In this document: positions 24,765 to 32,826 of the stretch, in pieces
How the letters are laid out: each line of letters starts with the position of its first letter
How positions within the stretch are numbered: position 1 is the first letter of the stretch
Assembly (NCBI GenBank): GCA_947178095.1
Contig: CAMWWZ010000009.1
Location: 1 to 51,516 of the forward strand
Reading direction: 5' to 3'
Source: an uncultured Treponema sp.
GTDB lineage: Bacteria; Spirochaetota; Spirochaetia; Treponematales; Treponemataceae
Length of the DNA: 51,516 nucleotides
Made by a program: the position numbers and the translations under genes
The notes under the pieces: model-generated
The model's input: the letters and a program-made list of their open reading frames with translations, nothing else
What the model was told of the DNA's origin: nothing
Databases searched by the model: none

Positions 24765-25709
24765 TTATGCGAAAATTATTTCCTCTTCCAAATCAAATCC
24801 GAGCCGGCTTTTAGCCTCGCGCTTTATAAGTTCTACGAGCGCGCGCACGTCCGAGCATTTCGCGCCGCCTGTGTTTATGATGATGTTCGCGTGAAACGGA
24901 GCGATTTGCGCGCCGCCGATTTGCGTGCCTTTAAGTCCGAGGCTTTCGATGATTTTTCCGGAAGGCTCGCCGAACGCGCGATTATTTTTGAAAACGCTTC
25001 CCGCGCACGGAAATTCAAAATGCCCTTTTTGTTTTCGAAGCGCGACAAATTCACGCGCGCGTTTTTCCAATTCGGAATTTTTTTGATTTTGCGGCAAAGC
25101 GAATTCCACGCGCGTCACGATTTTTTGCGTTCCTGTAAAAGGCGATTTTTTGTAGCCCCAATTTTCTTTGGAAAAAATTTTTTCGCGCCGAACGCATTTT
25201 TCGCCGTCCCATTCAATCCATGAAATTTTTCGCGCCACGTCGGAAATTTCTTTTTCAAAGCAACGCGCGTTCATATAAACCGCGCCGCCGACAGTTCCGG
25301 GAAGCCCCGCGAATTCTTCGAGGCCTGCGATTCCGTGTGCGCATGCAAAATTGACCAAGGCGTTTGTGCCCGCGCCCGCTTCGCAAACGATGATTTTTTC
25401 GTCGATTTTATTTTCGTAATTTTCTAGAATCGAAATCGCGTTGATTTTTTTCGTGGAAACGACAATTCCCGCAAAACCTTCGTCGGCAAAAACGACATTC
25501 GTTCCGCCGCCCAAAATAAAATACGGAATTTTTTCGCGCCAAATTTCGTCCATGACAAAGCAAAGCGAATCGACATTTTCGGCTTCCACAAAAAGCGCGG
25601 CTTCGCCTCCAATTTTAAAAGAATCGTGGCGGCAAAGTTTTTCGCCGAAACTAATTTTGATTTTGTCGCACGACTTGAACTTTTGCGCGATTTGTTCTAT
25701 ATTTATCAT
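24765..25709 (-). CDS. murB: UDP-N-acetylmuramate dehydrogenase
   Basis: 314 residues from the ATG at 25709; the long upstream frame (to 26675) is a shadow of cysS. The FAD-binding domain shows FILGGGTNVVFADEGFAGIV (about 75-94) and EFAGLPGTVGGAVYMNA (about 140-156). The C-terminal domain has FPCAGSVFKN (proton donor Ser of type I enzymes, about 245) and the GLKGTQIGGAQIAPFHANII loop with a C-terminal Glu-rich tail. MurB reduces UDP-GlcNAc-enolpyruvate to UDP-MurNAc for peptidoglycan. No ribosome site is present; the promoter is directly at the start. Confidence 0.93.
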   Translation of the reverse strand: MINIEQIAQKFKSCDKIKISFGEKLCRHDSFKIGGEAALFVEAENVDSLCFVMDEIWREKIPYFILGGGTNVVFADEGFAGIVVSTKKINAISILENYENKIDEKIIVCEAGAGTNALVNFACAHGIAGLEEFAGLPGTVGGAVYMNARCFEKEISDVARKISWIEWDGEKCVRREKIFSKENWGYKKSPFTGTQKIVTRVEFALPQNQKNSELEKRAREFVALRKQKGHFEFPCAGSVFKNNRAFGEPSGKIIESLGLKGTQIGGAQIAPFHANIIINTGGAKCSDVRALVELIKREAKSRLGFDLEEEIIFA

Positions 25710-25715
25710 AGAATC

Positions 25716-25744
25716 ATTATAAATTAGTTGCGTTCGATTTGCAA
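25716..25744 (-). promoter_or_regulatory. murB promoter (leaderless geometry)
   Basis: TTGCAA (25744-25739) and TATAAT (25721-25716) on the minus strand, 17-bp spacer; six bases (GATTCT) precede the ATG at 25709. Confidence 0.7.
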
Positions 25745-25850
25745 TCGATATGTGAAAATTTTTAATTGCAAAAATGCTGCGCTGCAAGATGGCGTTTTTC
25801 AACAATTCAAAAATTGAAATTTTTTCATTGTTGAAAATTAAGGAGAAAAA

Positions 25851-27368
25851 ATGTCGCTGAAATTGTTCAATTCGATGGGAAAAAATCTTCAGGAATTCAA
25901 GCCAATCAAAGAAGGCTTCGTTGGATTTTACGGCTGCGGTCCGACCGTCTATAATTACGCCCACATCGGAAATTTGCGCGCGTATGTTTTCCTTGACATT
26001 TTGGACAAAACGCTCACTTTCCTCGGCTACAAAATTCGCCACGTAATGAATATAACCGACATCGGCCATCTTTCGGGCGACGACGATTCGGGCGAAGATA
26101 AAATGCTCAAGACTGCCGCCGAACGCCATCAAAGCGTTTTGGAAGTGGCGCAATTTTATACGGACGCATTTTTCCGCGACATTGAACGGCTGAACATTCG
26201 CCGCCCCGATGTCGTTTGCAAAGCCACCGAACATGTCGAAGAAATGATTTCGCTGATAAAAAAAATCGAAGCCAATGGGCACACTTACAAAGCCGGCGGA
26301 AATCTTTATTTCGACGTTTCCACTTACGCGGATTACGGAAAACTCGCCAATTTGAACATCGAAGAATTGAAGGCCGGGGCGCGTGTCGGCGTGGACGAAA
26401 ACAAAAAAAATCCTTCGGACTTTGTGCTTTGGTTTACGAAAAGCAAATTCGAAAATCAAGCGCTCACTTGGGATTCTCCTTGGGGACGCGGATATCCAGG
26501 CTGGCACATCGAATGCTCTGCGATGAGCCAAAAATATTTGGGAACGCATTTCGACATTCACACTGGCGGAATCGATCACGTTCCAGTTCATCACACGAAC
26601 GAAATTGCGCAAAGCGAAGGCGCGATGACGGCGGAAGAACGCGCGGAAGGTCCTTGGGTGAATTTTTGGCTTCACAATGAATTTCTTGTGATTGCGAAAG
26701 ATTCAAAAGAAAAATCCAGCGAAAATTCGCCGAACGAAATCGCCGCAGAAAAAATGTCAAAATCCTCGGGAAATTTCCTCACGCTTCAATCGCTGATTGA
26801 CGCAGGCTACGACGCGCTCGACTACAGATATTTTCTTTTGGGAACGCATTATCGAAGCCCTTCGTATTTTAGTTTCAACGCGCTTGACGGCGCGGCGGCG
26901 GCAAGAAAATCTTTGGTAAACCGCGCGGCGAAAATCATTCAAGAATCGGGCGGCAAGGCGGCGGACGAAAACGCATTGCAAAGCGCGGCGAAAAAACATT
27001 TGGAAGAATTTCGCGCGGCTTTGGAAAACGATCTTTCAACGCCGCAGGCTTTGGCCGCGCTTCAAGTCGCGCTCAAAGATTCGAATGTTTCGGCGAGCGA
27101 AGCGCACGCGCTCATCCAAAAAATGGATGCCGTTTTGGGCTTGAAAATAGAAGATTCCGCAAAAAAAATCGCGCAAGACGCGCAGGCGCAAAATTCCCAC
27201 CAAGGCGACAGCGAAGCCGCTGAAATCGACGCGCTTTTGGCGAAACGCGCGGAAGCGAAAAAATCCCGCGATTTTGCCACGGCGGACAAAATTCGCGAAG
27301 AACTTTCATCGCGCGGAATCACAATTGTAGACACGCCGCAAGGAACGATTTGGAAACGAAAAGAATAA
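25851..27368 (+). CDS. cysS: Cysteinyl-tRNA synthetase
   Basis: 505 residues; AAGGAGA before the ATG. Class I signatures: [20 protein letters not shown] (zinc Cys and HIGH variant, about 28-47), [13 protein letters not shown] (zinc-binding, about 222) and the [11 protein letters not shown] loop (about 302). An extra acidic/polar insertion ([18 protein letters not shown], about 283-300) sits just before KMSKS. The C-terminal region is a typical DALR-like helical domain. Diverges from murB across 140 bp. Confidence 0.95.
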   Translation: MSLKLFNSMGKNLQEFKPIKEGFVGFYGCGPTVYNYAHIGNLRAYVFLDILDKTLTFLGYKIRHVMNITDIGHLSGDDDSGEDKMLKTAAERHQSVLEVAQFYTDAFFRDIERLNIRRPDVVCKATEHVEEMISLIKKIEANGHTYKAGGNLYFDVSTYADYGKLANLNIEELKAGARVGVDENKKNPSDFVLWFTKSKFENQALTWDSPWGRGYPGWHIECSAMSQKYLGTHFDIHTGGIDHVPVHHTNEIAQSEGAMTAEERAEGPWVNFWLHNEFLVIAKDSKEKSSENSPNEIAAEKMSKSSGNFLTLQSLIDAGYDALDYRYFLLGTHYRSPSYFSFNALDGAAAARKSLVNRAAKIIQESGGKAADENALQSAAKKHLEEFRAALENDLSTPQALAALQVALKDSNVSASEAHALIQKMDAVLGLKIEDSAKKIAQDAQAQNSHQGDSEAAEIDALLAKRAEAKKSRDFATADKIREELSSRGITIVDTPQGTIWKRKE

Positions 27369-27437
27369 TTAATAGTTAATATTGAATAGTGAATAATTAT
27401 GGAGATGATTTGAAAAACAGAAGAAGAGAAAATGTGC

Positions 27438-27515
27438 GGAGCAGAGGTTCCGCCACGAAAAAAATCTGCACAAGCGGAGCGCGGAAACCTTTTTTCGTGG
27501 CGGGTTCTCTGCGAA
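27438..27515. repeat. Imperfect inverted repeat between cysS and the sigma-factor gene
   Basis: Arms of about 22 nt: GCAGAGGTTCCGCCACGAAA (27441-27460 and on) pairs with TTTCGTGGCGGGTTCTCTGC (about 27493-27512), with few mismatches and a roughly 25-nt loop. It could be a terminator for cysS or a mobile palindrome; no gene is visible in the 27369-27578 gap. Confidence 0.65.
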
Positions 27516-27578
27516 AGTGCATTTCTTCATTCTATTTTTTTCAACCGCATTTTTCCTTGTAACGAAAAGGAGACTTGA

Positions 27579-28145
27579 TTGTTAAATGATATAGGCAACC
27601 AGAATTCTGCGGAAAACAATGCTTTGAACGCTGCCAATGAATCTGATTTCAGAAAGATATACGACGCGACGATGAATCTGCTTTTCAAAGTTTCGTTCAG
27701 AATTGTGAACGACAGCGAGGCGGCGGAAGATCTCGTCCACGATTCGTACATCAAGGCGCACGAAAAAGGATTGGTTTTTCCCACGATGAGCGATGCGACA
27801 TTTTGGCTGATTCGAGTGGTCAAAAACGCTTCGCTGAATTACGTCAAACGGAAAGGGCGCGAAAAAAAGGCTTTGCAGCGCGAATTCTACGAAGAGCGCA
27901 AAACCAGCGTTTCCGGCGAAACGGATTTGTTGCGGGCGGAAACCATCGAAAAGGCGAAGGAAGCGTTGCAAAAATTGCCGGAAAATCTTCGGCAGGTTTT
28001 GATTTTGCGCGAATATGCCGATATGAATTATAAGGAAATTGGCAAGGCTTTGGGCATCACGGAAGGAAACGTAAAAGTCCGCGTGTTCAGGGCGCGCGAG
28101 CAGCTTTCAAAATTGATAGGAGAAGACGATGTTTACTTGTCCTGA
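27579..28145 (+). CDS. ECF-type RNA polymerase sigma factor
   Basis: 188 residues from a TTG start at 27579 with AAAGGAG 6 nt upstream. Region 2 (ESDFRKIYDATMNLLFKVSF, then NDSEAAEDLVHDSYIKA, about 22-65) and region 4 (LPENLRQVLILREYADMNYK, then EIGKALGITEGNVKVRVFRA, about 132-172) are clear, with no region 3. It overlaps the anti-sigma gene by 17 bp. Envelope-stress regulation is likely from its partners, but the target promoters are unknown. Confidence 0.93.
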   Translation: MLNDIGNQNSAENNALNAANESDFRKIYDATMNLLFKVSFRIVNDSEAAEDLVHDSYIKAHEKGLVFPTMSDATFWLIRVVKNASLNYVKRKGREKKALQREFYEERKTSVSGETDLLRAETIEKAKEALQKLPENLRQVLILREYADMNYKEIGKALGITEGNVKVRVFRAREQLSKLIGEDDVYLS

Positions 28146-28827
28146 AAATGACATTCACTCAATTTATCTCGACGGCGAATTGCCAGAAAAATTCGCTCGC
28201 GACTACGAGGCTCACATCGTTTCCTGCGAAAAATGCCGCGCCAAATTGGAAAAATTGCGCACGATGCGCGAAATTCTTTCGAAAGATTCATCGTCGCTCA
28301 ACTTGAGCGATGATTTTATGGAAAAAAGTTTTGAGCGGCTTCAAGGTCGAATGCGCTTCAAAAAAATCGTTTCTCAAAGCGAGCCGAAGAAATTTATCGT
28401 GCCGATGCGCCACACTTTCATTCCGATGGCGGCAGCGGCCGCCGCAGTCTTCGCGATTATGCTTCCGCAAAAAATGAATTCAGCGCAGAACGCGAATATG
28501 GCAGCGCAGGATTTGCCGATAATTTCGAAGGCGCAGGAAATCACGCCAATTGCAAAAAGCGATGTCATTGTGGAAGGCGGAATTCAAGATGTCGCGCTTC
28601 GCGCCGAAACGCTTTCAAAAACCGACGAAAAAAATTCTTTGGCCGTGAATGCACCGCAAAATGCAAAGCCGCTTGAATTGAAAGCGTCAAATTTTGAAGT
28701 GCTTAAATCGGATGAAAACGAAGAAAGCGGAATGACAATTCGTCTGACGGAACTTACGAATTTGGGTTCACTTTCTGCCGCGAATGTTTCTTTCAATCAA
28801 TTTCATTCTCCGGACTTTTTGAAGTGA
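28129..28827 (+). CDS. Zinc-finger anti-sigma factor
   Basis: 232 residues. The N-terminal domain has the HxxxCxxC motif (HIVSCEKC, about 29-36) of ZAS anti-sigma factors, then a charged linker and a single Ala-rich membrane segment near 100-118. The C-terminal part (about 120-232) is presumably periplasmic. It would hold the upstream sigma factor at the membrane until a signal releases it. Overlaps its neighbours on both sides. Confidence 0.82.
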   Translation: MFTCPENDIHSIYLDGELPEKFARDYEAHIVSCEKCRAKLEKLRTMREILSKDSSSLNLSDDFMEKSFERLQGRMRFKKIVSQSEPKKFIVPMRHTFIPMAAAAAAVFAIMLPQKMNSAQNANMAAQDLPIISKAQEITPIAKSDVIVEGGIQDVALRAETLSKTDEKNSLAVNAPQNAKPLELKASNFEVLKSDENEESGMTIRLTELTNLGSLSAANVSFNQFHSPDFLK

Positions 28828-30590
28828 CTCGCTTTTCATACGCACTTCGAAAGCATCCCGCCGCGCGTTTTGCCGCAATTGCATTGGTCATATTGATTGG
28901 CGTTTTGCTATTGCTTTTACTCACGCGGAAAGTTACGAAAACGCCAAACGTTGAGGCAATCATTCCAAGCATGGGCGCGCCGGGCGACATTCTCACGGTG
29001 CGCGGAGATTTTTTCGGAAAAGAACGGGCTTCGAGTTATGTAGAATTTTGCGGAAACAGAATTACCGAAAGCGGCTACGTTTCATGGAAAAATGACGAAA
29101 TCAAAATCACGATTCCCGTAAACGCCGATGACGGTTTGGTTTATGTCGTGACGCGCGGCGGAAAATCGAATCCGCAATTTTTTGTGAACAATCTTGCAAT
29201 ACCAGTTTCCACGCCGGAAAACAAAACTCTAACCACGCCCATAATCACCGAAGTTGCGCCTGAAAATCCTTCGATTGGACAAACGATTACGATTACGGGA
29301 AAAAATTTCGGCAGCACGCGAGAAAATTCTGCCGTTTATTTTTCTTGCCGGGAACAAAATTCGCAGGCGCAAAATTTTACGGATTTGAATTCGACCGAAA
29401 ATTCCGCGACGAAAGCTGAAAGCAAAAATGCGTTTTTTCAACTCGGCTCGGAACAAGAAGGATTCATCCTGCCTTCCGATTATGATTTTGACTACGAATA
29501 TTGGAGCGAAACGGAAATCCGCGTGCGAGTGCCGGACGGCACGCAAAACGGCTCGCTTTTCGTGGTGACTGAAAATGGGCAAAGCACGATGTATCCGCTT
29601 ACGATAAGAAAGAGAGTCGGAGAAAAAAATTTCAAGACGCGGCACAGATATTTGCTTCAAGTCGAGGCGAACATTTCTTCGATGAAAGGAGCGAATGGCA
29701 GCGCGATTACATTGCATTTTCCTCATCCCGCAGTTTATTCGCAGCAACCAAATGTCAGCATAAGCGAAAGTGTTCCAATTCCAACGCTGTTGAATTATCG
29801 CGGCACTTCGATTTTTCAAACTGTGTTGAATGAAAATTCTGGCAAAGCGAATTCTTCGGAAAAAAAATTCAGCGCAAAACAAACTTTCGTAATCGAACGC
29901 TCTTCGGCGGAAACGAAAATAAATCGCGATTACGTTCACGCATTCAATCAAAAAAATAGAATGCTCTATCGCACTTACACTCGCGCCGATGAAATCATTC
30001 CTGCGAACGCGCCTGAAATTTTGGAATTGCTTCCAAATATTTATTCCAATGTCACAAATCCTTATCGACGCGCCGAAATGATTTTCGATTATATGACGAC
30101 GAATTTTCGTCTCACCGAAAAAAGCCGCCGCCAAGATTCCGATTCGCTCGACTTGACAAAGCACAAGCGCGGCGACGCTTACGATTTTGCAGTCGTCTAT
30201 ACCGCCCTTTTGCGCGCGGCTGGAATTCCCGCAAGAATGTTGAGCGGAATTTTGGTGAACGCCGACAAGCGGACGCAAAATCATTGGTGGAGCGAATTTT
30301 ATTTGGAAGATTTCGGATGGGTGCCGGTGGATGTCGCGCTCGGCGTGGGAATGGAATTCGAGCCTTTCCAAAACGAGCGACATTCGTCGAAATATTATTT
30401 TGGAAACATCGACGCGCAGCACATTGCATTTTCGCTTGCGCAAAATGTGATCAAGCCTTCCGCTTTGAACAGCAACATCGTGCGCATTCCGCATAGTTTT
30501 GCCGCGCAGTCCGTGTGGGAAGAGTCGCCCGCCGAAATCAAAAGCTACAGTTCGCATTGGCCAGTGCCGAGCGTTTTGGGAATTTATTAA
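28824..30590 (+). CDS. Membrane-anchored TIG-domain protein with transglutaminase-like domain (Cys replaced)
   Basis: 588 residues from a GTG at 28824 overlapping the anti-sigma stop. One membrane segment (about 16-34) is followed by two IPT/TIG immunoglobulin-like domains (VEAIIPSMGAPGDILTVRGD, about 42-61, and ITEVAPENPSIGQTITITGK, about 140-159). A transglutaminase-like core (about 415-545) follows with LRAAGIPARMLSG, QNHWWSEFYLEDFGWVPVD. In that core the usual catalytic Cys after GD is Ala (KRGDAYDFAVVY), so it is probably not a transglutaminase/protease but a binding or scaffold module; His and Asp positions remain. Third gene of the sigma operon. Confidence 0.82.
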   Translation: MTRFSYALRKHPAARFAAIALVILIGVLLLLLLTRKVTKTPNVEAIIPSMGAPGDILTVRGDFFGKERASSYVEFCGNRITESGYVSWKNDEIKITIPVNADDGLVYVVTRGGKSNPQFFVNNLAIPVSTPENKTLTTPIITEVAPENPSIGQTITITGKNFGSTRENSAVYFSCREQNSQAQNFTDLNSTENSATKAESKNAFFQLGSEQEGFILPSDYDFDYEYWSETEIRVRVPDGTQNGSLFVVTENGQSTMYPLTIRKRVGEKNFKTRHRYLLQVEANISSMKGANGSAITLHFPHPAVYSQQPNVSISESVPIPTLLNYRGTSIFQTVLNENSGKANSSEKKFSAKQTFVIERSSAETKINRDYVHAFNQKNRMLYRTYTRADEIIPANAPEILELLPNIYSNVTNPYRRAEMIFDYMTTNFRLTEKSRRQDSDSLDLTKHKRGDAYDFAVVYTALLRAAGIPARMLSGILVNADKRTQNHWWSEFYLEDFGWVPVDVALGVGMEFEPFQNERHSSKYYFGNIDAQHIAFSLAQNVIKPSALNSNIVRIPHSFAAQSVWEESPAEIKSYSSHWPVPSVLGIY

Positions 30591-30640
30591 AATGTGGCCG
30601 TTGGCTGCGAAAAATATAAAAACAAAAATCGGATTGAAAA

Positions 30641-31342
30641 ATGAACACAAAAGTTTTATCGCTGGGCGGCTCGATTGTCGCGCCTGAAAAACCTGACACG
30701 CAATTTTTGAATGAGTTCGTGCGAATGGCGCGAGAATGGATTTCGTCCTCGGAAGAAAATCGGCTCGTGCTTGTGGTGGGCGGCGGCGCGCCCGCCCGAA
30801 TCTACCAAAACGCCTACAAGGAAACTTGCGCCGCATTGCAAACGTCGCCTTGCGACAACGCCGCCGACTGGATTGGAATCATGGCTACGCGAATCAACGC
30901 GCAATTGGTGAAGTCGGTTTTTGGCGAACTTTGCGAAAACGGCGTGGTTTACAATCCAACGGAAGAAATAAATTTCAAAGGAAAAGTCCTCGTGGCAAGC
31001 GGCTGGAAGCCAGGATTTTCGAGCGACAATGACGCGGTTTTGCTTGCGAAAAAATTCGGCGCAAACACCGTCGTCAATTTGAGCAACATCGAAAAAGTTT
31101 ACACCGACGATCCGCGAAAAAATCCCGACGCAAAGCCGCTCGATGAGATTTCTTGGAAAGAATTCCGCGCGATGGTCGGCGATGAATGGATTCCCGGAAA
31201 AAATGTTCCGTTTGATCCGATTGCGAGCCGCGAAGCAGAAGCTGCGAATTTGACTGTGATTTGCAGCGCGGGAAAAAACATCGAAAATACGCGGCGAATT
31301 TTGCGCGGCGAAAATTACGTCGGCACGACGATTCGAAATTAG
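30641..31342 (+). CDS. pyrH: UMP kinase, archaeal-like type
   Basis: 233 residues of the amino-acid kinase fold. LSLGGSIVAPEKPDTQFLNE (about 6-25), LVVGGGAPARIYQNAY (about 44-59), the FSSDNDAVLLAKKFGAN loop (about 127) and LSNIEKVYTDDPRKNPDAKP (about 150) fit UMP kinases. The SIVxPExPD start is the archaeal type rather than the common bacterial LLKLSGEAL type. It catalyses UMP to UDP with ATP. It follows the sigma operon by 50 bp and ends with a 4-bp convergent overlap with the glucosaminidase gene. Confidence 0.82.
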   Translation: MNTKVLSLGGSIVAPEKPDTQFLNEFVRMAREWISSSEENRLVLVVGGGAPARIYQNAYKETCAALQTSPCDNAADWIGIMATRINAQLVKSVFGELCENGVVYNPTEEINFKGKVLVASGWKPGFSSDNDAVLLAKKFGANTVVNLSNIEKVYTDDPRKNPDAKPLDEISWKEFRAMVGDEWIPGKNVPFDPIASREAEAANLTVICSAGKNIENTRRILRGENYVGTTIRN

Positions 31343-31938
31343 AATTCCTCAAGGGCGGAAAGAAGCGCGTCGAGTTTTTTGCCGTATTCTTTGTCCGCCG
31401 CCCAAGTTCCCGCCAGTTCGAAAATGGTGGGAGCTTTTCCGCGCGGATTCACATATTTGTAGCGGCTGTCGATGAGCGCGTTTTTCAACTCGAAATCGGA
31501 AGTCGTGCCATAGGCGTGCAAATGCTGAATGTGCGCGCGAACGCCGAACCGTTCCGTTTCGAAAATTTCTCCGCGATGATTTTCATCGATTGCGCCAAGC
31601 CCGCAATAATTGTGCATTTCCGCGCTCACCAAATTCCCGAATCGCAAATAATTCGTTTCCAAGCACATTTGCACGAACGCCACGTCCGAATTGATTCCTT
31701 CGGCGGCAGCCTCTTCCACATAAAATTTCGCCATACGCGCAATTTGAGATTTTTTTGCAGACGGATTTCGTTCAAGAAAAAATTCAAGGAGCGACTTTGC
31801 GGATTTTACGGGCGCGCCGCAGATTTCGCGGGAAACACTTTCTCTTTGGGGAGGGGTAACGCACGAAAAAAACAAAATCGAAAAAGCGGCGCAAAAAATG
31901 AAACGTGCAGAGATTTTTTTTAAAAAGAAATTCTTCAT
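31339..31938 (-). CDS. Glucosaminidase-domain lipoprotein
   Basis: 199 residues. A signal sequence with lipobox (SILFFSC, Cys about 26) precedes a glucosaminidase (PF01832-like) fold: AAEGINSDVAFVQMCLETNY with the catalytic Glu (ETN, about 94-96), RFGNLVSAEMHNYCGLGAI and SRYKYVNPRGKAPTIFELAG (about 158-177). It would cut the glycan strand of peptidoglycan at the inner face of the outer membrane. Related domains occur in FlgJ and autolysins. Convergent with pyrH. Confidence 0.82.
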   Translation of the reverse strand: MKNFFLKKISARFIFCAAFSILFFSCVTPPQRESVSREICGAPVKSAKSLLEFFLERNPSAKKSQIARMAKFYVEEAAAEGINSDVAFVQMCLETNYLRFGNLVSAEMHNYCGLGAIDENHRGEIFETERFGVRAHIQHLHAYGTTSDFELKNALIDSRYKYVNPRGKAPTIFELAGTWAADKEYGKKLDALLSALEEF

Positions 31939-32030
31939 AAAAGAAATATCGGCGTTTTTTGCAAATATTCAATATTCTACAATGAAAAATTCAAAAAAAA
32001 TCATACTTTAAATGCGAGGAAATCACAAAA

Positions 32031-32675
32031 ATGAGCGATAAACCAGATTTGCGCGAGCGCGTTTTCGCACGCGGCTTGGGCTATCCGACCAACGAAGAAC
32101 TTTTGATGTTGATTTTGGGAAGCGGAATGAAACATTGCCCCGTGGAAACTCTTGCGAAAAAAGTAAAAGATGTGATAGACATCGCTGGCCGCGAAAATTT
32201 AATCGAATGCCTCATAGAAATTCCTGGCGTGGGACTTGGCAAGGCTCTTTCAATCGCCGCCGCAATAGAATTGGGAAGACGCAACGCACAAATTTTCAGC
32301 AAGCGCATAGACTCGCCATCAGACATAGTTCCTTACATCGAGCATTATGGATTTAAGACAAACGAGCATTTTATTACGCTCGCGCTTTCAGGAGCGCGCG
32401 AAATTTTGAACCAGCAAGTCGTTGCGGTCGGCGGAACGAACAGCACGACAATCAATCCGCGCGAGATTTTTTTCGAAGCAACGAAAATGCATGCTTCGGC
32501 CATTATAATCGCGCACAATCATCCAAGCGGAATTTGCAGGCCGTCGAACTTGGACATTGAGACCACAAACCACATTCGCACAATTGGCGAACTTTTGGGA
32601 ATAACGCTTTTGGATCACATAATTTTGGCGAAAGAAGAATATTTTAGTTTTTCAGAACATGGAATGCTAAATTAA
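32031..32675 (+). CDS. radC: RadC/JAB-domain DNA repair protein
   Basis: 214 residues; GAGGAAA before the ATG. An N-terminal helix-hairpin-helix (LIEIPGVGLGKALSIAAAIE, about 63-82) and a JAB metal-binding motif EIFFEATKMHASAIIIAHNH with PSG (about 144-166, HNHPSG) are diagnostic. The usual name is RadC although a repair role is doubtful. No phage genes are nearby. It is followed by a bidirectional terminator. Confidence 0.93.
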   Translation: MSDKPDLRERVFARGLGYPTNEELLMLILGSGMKHCPVETLAKKVKDVIDIAGRENLIECLIEIPGVGLGKALSIAAAIELGRRNAQIFSKRIDSPSDIVPYIEHYGFKTNEHFITLALSGAREILNQQVVAVGGTNSTTINPREIFFEATKMHASAIIIAHNHPSGICRPSNLDIETTNHIRTIGELLGITLLDHIILAKEEYFSFSEHGMLN

Positions 32676-32692
32676 GCGGCAAGAACGAAAAG

Positions 32693-32722
32693 AAAAAACT
32701 CGCCGAACTCGGCGAGTTTTTT
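32693..32722. terminator. Bidirectional intrinsic terminator after radC
   Basis: AAAAAACTCGCCGA (32693-32706), loop AC, TCGGCGAGTTTTTT (32709-32722), a perfect 14-bp stem between T-runs. Confidence 0.85.
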
Positions 32723-32759
32723 CAACAATTAAAAATCCGCCAATTTAGGTGCGCGCGGA
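32717..32759. repeat. Extra copy of the asnS 3' end
   Basis: 43 bp matching 32815-32857 at 40 positions. On the minus strand it encodes PRAPKLADF-stop, the last residues of AsnS, but without the rest of the gene. Two hairpin-forming stretches lie between the copies. Confidence 0.85.
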
Positions 32760-32826
32760 ATCGCCCGCCGCGAAAGCGGCGAGTGGAATAATTTCCCAGC
32801 AGATACCGCGCGCATTTTTTCAATGA

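Noticed and set aside
25710..26675. N-terminal extension of murB by about 320 residues
   Set aside because: It is antisense to cysS, and murB has a complete domain set from the ATG at 25709 with a promoter directly before it.
29229..30836. Long minus-strand open frame (535 codons) opposite the TIG/transglutaminase gene
   Set aside because: Its translation is Arg/Phe-rich with no domains, has no ribosome site, and lies wholly opposite a gene with clear domains.
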